Below are positions 13,432-17,563 of a stretch of 17,563 nt of DNA, one piece after another; position 1 is the stretch's first letter; each line of letters begins with the position of its first letter. A model generated the notes under the pieces. It was not told the DNA's origin. It did no database searches and saw only the letters and a list, made by a program, of their open reading frames with translations. The position numbers and the translations under genes were made by a program. The stretch comes from DASSJF01 sp035934535. Its GTDB lineage: Bacteria; Sysuimicrobiota; Sysuimicrobiia; Sysuimicrobiales; Segetimicrobiaceae. The stretch covers positions 1 to 17,563 of the forward strand of contig DASYXS010000169.1 in NCBI GenBank assembly GCA_035934535.1. The letters are read 5' to 3'.

Positions 13432-15694
13432 CTTCCACCTCCACCTGGGCGCGGGCCGGCCGTGGAATCGATACTTCGACCGTGGTGCCCGCGCCCGGCG
13501 CAGTCGCCACCCGCAGCCGGCCTCCCAGCGCGCGCGCTCGTTCGGACATGCTGCCGAGGCCGAGGCCGTAGCGCGACGACAGGCCCGCGGGGTCGAATCC
13601 ACGGCCGTCGTCCCGCACGAGGAGCGTAAGCGCGTCGTCCGCCACCGCCGCCTGGACGGTCACACGCGTGGCGTGCGCGTGGCGGATGACGTTCGCCAGG
13701 GCTTCACGGACGATCAGGATCAGTTGGGTCCGTGCCTCGCTCGGCACCGGTGGCACCGTGTCCGCGTCTTCGAGGTCCAGAGTGATTGGCAGCCGCGAGT
13801 GCTCCTGGAACTCTCCCGCGATGGCCTCAAGGGCTGTCCGGAGGGTCCGCTCGGCCGTCTCGGGCGGACGTAGGTTGTGCACGTAACCGCGGATGTCCTG
13901 AATGATGCGGGTGTGGATGTCCAGCGTCTCGCTCAGCCGTCGTTTCGCTTCGCCCGGATCGTCGTCGATCAATCCGGCGGCGTATTCCAGCGCCAAGTCG
14001 ACGCCGTACAAGGCCTGCATCGTATTGTCATGGAGATCACGGCTGATGCGGTCGCGCTCGCTCAACACCGCAACCTGCTGCACCTGTTGATGCAGGTTGT
14101 TGCTCTGGACCGCGATGGCGGCCAGGGCGGCAAGGGCGGAGAGCAGGTTGGTCTCGTCCGGCGTCACACGGCGGGGCGCGCTGCTGGCAACGCACAGCGT
14201 CCCGAGGGTCCGATCGCCGATTTGCACGGGCGCCACGGCGTGCGCACGGCCGTACCGGTCGTTGATGAACGGGCACGCCTGGTCTTCCCAGCAACGCAGC
14301 GGCTCCCCCGCCGGCGCTCCCACGGAGCCACCCGGGCGGTCCGGCAGCCGGGCGTCGGGCGGCCCGCTCAACGCGCCCATGACGATGGGGCCGCCGCGGT
14401 CGGCGAACAGGCACAGCGCGCCGGCCTCCATGTGGAGCAGCCGCCGCGCGTGCTCCGCGATGGCTTCGAGGATCGTCCGCAGGTCCGTGAGCGCCAGGAT
14501 CTCGCGGCTGACGGCGTAGAGCGCCTGCGCCTCATGTTCGCGCCGGGCCCGTTCCGCGAGCGACGTCTTGAGGCGGTCACGCATCGTGTCGTAGGCGTCC
14601 GCCAGGCTGCCGATTTCGTCGTGGCGGTCGACCCGCACCGTGGTGTCAAGGTCCCCGCCGGCGATCCGCTGCGCGGCCCCGGCCAGGGACCGCAACGGCC
14701 GCACCGCCGTGCCGGTGTCCCACCACGCGAGCAGCAGCGCCAGAATGAGGGCGGTGGCGCCGATCAAGAGATTGCGGTTCCGCACCGCGACGATCGGCGC
14801 AAACGTTTCGGCCTCGGTCTGTCCGACGCTCACACCCCATGCCGCCTGGTACAACGGGGCAAAGGCCATAATATGATAGCCGCGGATTCGCCCCCTTTTC
14901 ACCACGGCGGCGCGGCCGACCGCCGCCGTACGAGCGCCCATGAGCGCATTATGAAACAATGGATGCTCGTTGGCCTGGAATGCTTCGGCGCTTTCCGTGG
15001 TGGCTAGGACCTCGCCGTGCGCGTCGATGATCAGCGCATGCCACGTGGTGCCTGGACGGTGTGTCGTACTGTACTCGGTGATATAGGACAGGAGTTGCCG
15101 CCGGCCGAGGTCCACCGCGGCACACAGTGCGCCCGCGCGGGCGGAGAGCGGCACACACAACAACACGGCGGGCACGCGGGCGGAGCCCAGAAACTCCAAG
15201 TTCGACGCCGCGGCGGGCCGACCGGCGAGGACCTGCCGCACCGCCTCGTCGTCGCGGAAGTCGATCGCTGCATCGCCCGGGTGGACCGGCTGCGCGATCC
15301 TCAACCGCCCCGCCGCGTCAACGACATACAAGCCGTAAGAAGCGAGAGCGATCTGAGGCCGCATCTCCCGGAGCCATTCGCGCTGCCCGCCGGCGCCCGG
15401 AGCGCTCAACGCCGCCGAGGACGCAAGCCCCTGCAACTGCCGGAAGGATTGGGTCAGCGTCCCGTCAAGGAGTTCCGCCGTGGCCTGCGCCGAGCGGAGG
15501 CGTTCTTGAAGCAGTTGGTCGGTCAGCTGCCGCACCATCTGATAGCTATTGAGGCCCATGACGGCCAGCAGAATCAGGATGCCGACGGCCACGGCGACCA
15601 TAATTCGCGCCCGCAGGCTGCGCGCAGGAGACGACCGGCGCACCGCGTCTTCGATGCGCTGCGTCACTGCGGACCGGTTGAGAGCCGGCTCCAT
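13397..15694 (-). CDS. Cache-HAMP-GAF sensor histidine kinase (NarL partner)
   Basis: This 765-residue kinase has, in order: a short cytoplasmic start, TM1 (31-50), a large extracytoplasmic region of double-Cache type (about 55-305), TM2 (309-325), a HAMP domain (327-380, with VRPLRSLAGAAQRIAGGDLD), a GAF domain (about 402-535), HisKA_3 with His555 (SRDLHDNTMQALYGVDLALE), and an ATPase domain with intact N box (REALANVIRHAHATRV) and G boxes (DDGRGFDPAG, GLGLGSMSERARALGG). The GAF domain holds a Cys pair in RCWEDQACPF (Cys468, Cys474), a possible redox or metal site. The ATG at 15694 follows AAAGGA. It signals to the overlapping response regulator. An insertion sequence begins 85 bases upstream. 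Confidence 0.93.
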   Translation of the reverse strand: MEPALNRSAVTQRIEDAVRRSSPARSLRARIMVAVAVGILILLAVMGLNSYQMVRQLTDQLLQERLRSAQATAELLDGTLTQSFRQLQGLASSAALSAPGAGGQREWLREMRPQIALASYGLYVVDAAGRLRIAQPVHPGDAAIDFRDDEAVRQVLAGRPAAASNLEFLGSARVPAVLLCVPLSARAGALCAAVDLGRRQLLSYITEYSTTHRPGTTWHALIIDAHGEVLATTESAEAFQANEHPLFHNALMGARTAAVGRAAVVKRGRIRGYHIMAFAPLYQAAWGVSVGQTEAETFAPIVAVRNRNLLIGATALILALLLAWWDTGTAVRPLRSLAGAAQRIAGGDLDTTVRVDRHDEIGSLADAYDTMRDRLKTSLAERARREHEAQALYAVSREILALTDLRTILEAIAEHARRLLHMEAGALCLFADRGGPIVMGALSGPPDARLPDRPGGSVGAPAGEPLRCWEDQACPFINDRYGRAHAVAPVQIGDRTLGTLCVASSAPRRVTPDETNLLSALAALAAIAVQSNNLHQQVQQVAVLSERDRISRDLHDNTMQALYGVDLALEYAAGLIDDDPGEAKRRLSETLDIHTRIIQDIRGYVHNLRPPETAERTLRTALEAIAGEFQEHSRLPITLDLEDADTVPPVPSEARTQLILIVREALANVIRHAHATRVTVQAAVADDALTLLVRDDGRGFDPAGLSSRYGLGLGSMSERARALGGRLRVATAPGAGTTVEVSIPRPARAQVEVEDGEAVTHPAGG

Positions 15695-15778
15695 GAGCGT
15701 CCTTTCGCCCGACCGCTGCCGGGCGGGTATTTGTACTAGAGTATCAGGTCGCGGCCCGTATATGTGGAATCAGGCGAA

Positions 15779-15800
15779 TCAACTCGCTCGAGATCTTACC
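15779..15800 (+). repeat. Left outer terminal repeat of the insertion sequence
   Basis: It begins TCAACTCG and ends GATCTTACC. It matches the reverse complement of the right outer repeat at both ends (7 and 9 bases), with a variable centre. The inner copy of the same repeat ends exactly 35 bases further in. Confidence 0.7.
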
Positions 15801-15813
15801 GGGGCCCGTATCG

Positions 15814-15835
15814 TCAATTCATTGAAAATCTTACC
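15814..15835 (+). repeat. Left inner (subterminal) repeat of the insertion sequence
   Basis: It reads TCAATTCATT...ATCTTACC and has the same 22-base length as the outer left copy. The CTTACC ends of the two left copies are 35 bases apart. Confidence 0.65.
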
Positions 15836-15870
15836 ATCGTCTGACCTATTCCTCGCCCCCGGAGGTCCCG

Positions 15871-17138
15871 GTGACCCGCACCTCTCGCCGCGAATACGCC
15901 AATGCTGTGCGCCAACGCTACGCTCAAGCATCTCGTGCCGCCAAGGCGCACATGCCGGACGAATTCTGCGCCACGACGAGGTACCACCGCAAGTACGCCA
16001 TCGTCCTCCTGACCGCCGCGGACCGGCCGAAGCAGCGGCCGGGCCGTCGGCGGACGCCGACCTATCGATCCCAGACCGTCTCGGCCCTCGCCGCGGTCTG
16101 GGACGCCGCGGGCTATCCGTGGTCGGCGCGGTTGAAGGCGCTGCTGCCCTTGTGGCTGCCGTGGGCCACGCGGCACCTCGCGCTTTCGCCCCGCGTCGAG
16201 CAGCAGCTCCGCACCATCAGCCCCAGCACCATTCGATCGCCGCCTCCAGGGCCGCAAGCGGCGGCTGAAGCGCCGGGCTCTACGGCCGCACGAAGCCCGG
16301 GACACTGCGCAAGCACCACATCCCCAGCAAAACCGACCACTGGGATGTCAGGCCCCCGGGCTTTACCGAGATCGATTTGGTCTCGCACTCCGGCAACTCC
16401 GCCGACGGCGAGTTTGTGCAGTCCCTCAATCTCACCGACATCCGTACCTGCTGGAGCGAGAGCCGGGCCGTCATGGGCAAGAGCCAGACCGTCGTTCGGC
16501 CGGCCTTGGAGGAGCTCCGCCAGACCCTGCCCTTCGCCCTGCGCGGGGTCGACTCGGACAATGGCTCCGAGTTCATCAATGCCCATCTCTACCGGTACTG
16601 CGACGCCCGCACGATCCAGTTCACCCGCGGGCGCCCCTCCAAGAAAGATGACAATGCCCACATCGAGCAGCGGAACTGGACGCACGTCCGCAAGCTCCTG
16701 GGGTGGGAGCGGTACGACTCGATCGAGGCCCGGGATGCGATCAACGATCTCTACCGCCACGAGCTCCGGCTTATGATGAATCTGTTTCAGCCGTCCGTGA
16801 AACTCGTCGGCAAGGTCCGCCACGGCGCCCGGCTCACGCGGCGGTACGATGCCCCGCACACGCCCCTCGACCGCCTGGCGGCGTCCCAGGGCGCCGACCG
16901 CGCCACCGTCGCGGCGCTGCAGCAACTCCGGCAGCGCTTGGATCCGTTCGCGCTCGCGGCGGCGATTGAGCGGAAACTCGCCATGATCCATCGCCTCGCC
17001 AACCGCCGCCACAGCCCCACATCGTCGGTCCAACCTCGCATCTATGCAAAGGAAACGCACCCATGGCGGACTCACGGCGTGTTCGCCCGGCGGCCACCCG
17101 ACACGCGCGTCACCACGCGGCCGCTGGTAAGAACTTAA
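15871..17138 (+). pseudogene. DDE transposase, IS1202/ISNCY-like, broken by two +1 frameshifts
   Basis: The N-terminal part starts at GTG 15871 after GGAGG (TSRREYANAVRQRYAQASRA, then DEFCATTRYHRKYAI) and is in frame up to ATT at 16231-16233. An extra C at 16234 moves the frame (then DRRLQGRKRRLKRR), and an extra G at 16277 moves it again. Reading then continues as LYGRTKPGTLRKHHIP, GFTEIDLVSHSG, GVDSDNGSEFINAHLYRYC and NAHIEQRNWTHVRKLLGWER to the stop at 17138. The three catalytic acids are preserved: Asp (codon 16374), Asp (16557, in DSDNGSEF) and Glu (16665, in HIEQRNW). Repaired, it would be about 420 residues, the family's usual size. Two separate single-base insertions argue for decay rather than programmed frameshifting. 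Confidence 0.85.
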
Positions 17139-17147
17139 ATGACGTGA
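17126..17147 (-). repeat. Right inner (subterminal) repeat of the insertion sequence
   Basis: On the + strand it begins GGTAAGAACTTAAATGA, an inverted copy of the left repeats. The next copy starts 35 bases later at 17161. It overlaps the last codons of the transposase frame. Confidence 0.65.
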
Positions 17148-17160
17148 TGATACCCTCTTC

Positions 17161-17183
17161 GGTAAGATCCTTAAATGAGTTGA
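17161..17183 (-). repeat. Right outer terminal repeat of the insertion sequence
   Basis: On the + strand it begins GGTAAGATCCTTAAATGAG and ends GTTGA. Read on the minus strand it matches the left outer repeat at TCAACTC and GATCTTACC, with one extra base in the centre. Confidence 0.7.
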
Positions 17184-17503
17184 CAGGTCAGGCCTTGACG
17201 GGCCTGGGGCATTCTCGACCGCCGTCTCCGAACAGCCCATCCGCTTTGGCACGGTTATGGAGGGAGAATTCGCGTTTGCGGTCGGGCGTAAGACGGATAC
17301 GTACGGGCCGGGGTAAGTCTTTCTTCGTGCCCGCGGGAATTTTTCCTCAGTCGTATCGCCGACCGGCGGGCTGCTATGAGGGTTGCAGCAGGAATTGATG
17401 GCAGTCAGGCGAACGGGCCGCGACAGTGGGCCGGGCAAAGGCCCGCATAGCCGCCGGTCAGAGTTCTGCGTCACTTCCCTATCGAACGGGGGAGGTGGGA
17501 GTC
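17184..17503. other. Stretch without a recognisable gene, right flank of the insertion sequence
   Basis: No coding frame here shows family motifs. The frames open in this stretch are low-complexity shadows of GC-rich DNA. It should hold the promoter and leader of the gene starting at 17504. The T-rich spot around 17339-17345 is the only AT-rich island. A potential three-way-junction RNA lies at 17361-17459 and is listed separately. Confidence 0.5.
17361..17459 (+). promoter_or_regulatory. Possible structured leader RNA (three-way junction)
   Basis: GACCGGCGG (17361-17369) and CCGCCGGTC (17451-17459) are perfectly complementary over 9 bp and could close a domain. Inside it are a hairpin GCTGC/GCAGC (17370-17389) stacked directly on the closing stem, and a second hairpin GTGGGCC/GGCCCGC (17426-17446, one G-U pair, loop GGGCAAA). 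The domain ends 30 bases before a strong Shine-Dalgarno. I cannot assign it to a riboswitch class I know. In DNA this GC-rich, chance folding is a real possibility. Confidence 0.25.
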
Positions 17504-17563
17504 GATGCAGGGACCGAGCATCGCGCGCGCGGCCGTGGCTGGTATTGGAGCCTGGATCGCGTT
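17504..17563 (+). CDS. Start of a gene cut by the window end (product uncertain)
   Basis: ATG at 17504 is preceded by GGAGGT (17490-17495) with 8-nt spacing, the best Shine-Dalgarno in this part of the window, and the frame stays open to the end. Only QGPSIARAAVAGIGAWIA is visible after the Met. The AVAGIGAW segment resembles the N-terminal beta strand and glycine turn of beta-ketoacyl-ACP synthase III (FabH)-type thiolase-fold enzymes, but it could equally be the start of a hydrophobic membrane protein. I leave the function open. Confidence 0.5.

Larger units (their letters stand above)
15779..17183 (+). mobile_element. IS1202/ISNCY-like insertion sequence, decayed
   Basis: The element is about 1.4 kb, bounded by matching inverted end repeats at 15779-15800 and 17161-17183 (TCAACTC and GATCTTACC shared, read inward). 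It carries one transposase gene interrupted by two frameshifts. A second, inner copy of the repeat lies at each end. I could not find a convincing target-site duplication; the true tips may extend a few bases beyond these repeats. It inserted in the region upstream of the sensor kinase at 15694. The frameshifts suggest it can no longer move on its own. Confidence 0.75.

Noticed and set aside
13877..15007. A 376-codon + strand open frame opposite the large sensor kinase
   Set aside because: The minus-strand frame has complete Cache, HAMP, GAF and kinase motifs; this one is a shadow.
15757..15782. TTGATT in the left IS end plus TATACG as an outward promoter for the sensor kinase
   Set aside because: The spacer is only 14 bases, too short for a standard promoter.
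15745..17189. CAGGTC at 15745-15750 and 17184-17189 as a target-site duplication
   Set aside because: Only six bases agree and the left copy lies 28 bases from the terminal repeat; the following bases do not match.
17394..17460. Resemblance to c-di-GMP-I (GCATAGCCGCCGG versus GCAAAGCCnCCGG) or ZTP riboswitches (GGCGAAC, CCGCC)
   Set aside because: The hairpin with a GNRA tetraloop expected between the c-di-GMP-I core segments is absent, and the ZTP core GGGGAGC is missing.
16113..17474. A 453-codon minus-strand open frame across the insertion sequence
   Set aside because: It is a shadow of the transposase frame, and the + strand reading carries the DDE motifs.
1..17563. tRNA, rRNA, CRISPR arrays and c-type cytochrome CxxCH motifs
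   Set aside because: Reading both strands, I saw no cloverleaf, no regularly spaced direct repeats and no CxxCH in any credible protein.

Overview
This is a GC-rich bacterial chromosomal segment, almost fully packed with genes. It reads like an uncultured, deep-branching Gram-positive-like or Terrabacteria-type lineage (for example Armatimonadota or Sysuimicrobiota/CSP1-3). That placement is an inference from gene content: dnaX-ybaB-recR, a YkuK-type RNase H-like protein and several NarL-type sensors. No rRNA or other phylogenetic marker in the window settles it.

Left part (1-5922, mostly + strand): housekeeping and metabolism. The C-terminal end of dnaX is followed by ybaB and recR, the classic DNA polymerase/recombination-mediator cluster. 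A broken minus-strand remnant of a COG4315-type secreted lipoprotein converges on recR. A YkuK-family gene then overlaps leuC by 4 bases. leuC and leuD encode the two subunits of isopropylmalate isomerase (leucine synthesis), and a strong hairpin follows them. A flavin-type PPOX-fold protein and a creatininase-family metallohydrolase close this block.

Middle part (6026-9702): a small stand-alone CBM48/AMPK-type glycogen-binding protein, an SQR-like FAD oxidoreductase and a tandem-ACT-like protein lie on +. They converge on a minus-strand operon. Read in transcription order, that operon is a NarL-type sensor kinase, a secreted two-domain cupredoxin, a membrane-anchored helical protein of unknown function and a cytochrome b6-like protein. 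The last three are tightly coupled (7-nt gap, then a 4-base overlap). No Rieske protein and no CxxCH cytochrome c is seen in the window. This is the most interesting cluster here: it looks like a copper/haem-b membrane electron-transfer module with its own sensor.

Right part (11966-15694, minus strand): an orphan HELGH zincin-like protein, a perfect 32-bp palindrome, and a two-component pair in which the response regulator gene overlaps the Cache-HAMP-GAF sensor kinase gene by 35 bases.

Right end: an IS1202/ISNCY-like insertion sequence (15779-17183) sits just upstream of the sensor kinase. Its transposase carries two single-base frameshifts. Each end of the element has two copies of a 22-23-bp repeat at the same 35-bp pitch. 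Beyond it lies about 320 bp without a gene, including a possible structured leader, and then the first codons of a new gene cut by the window end.
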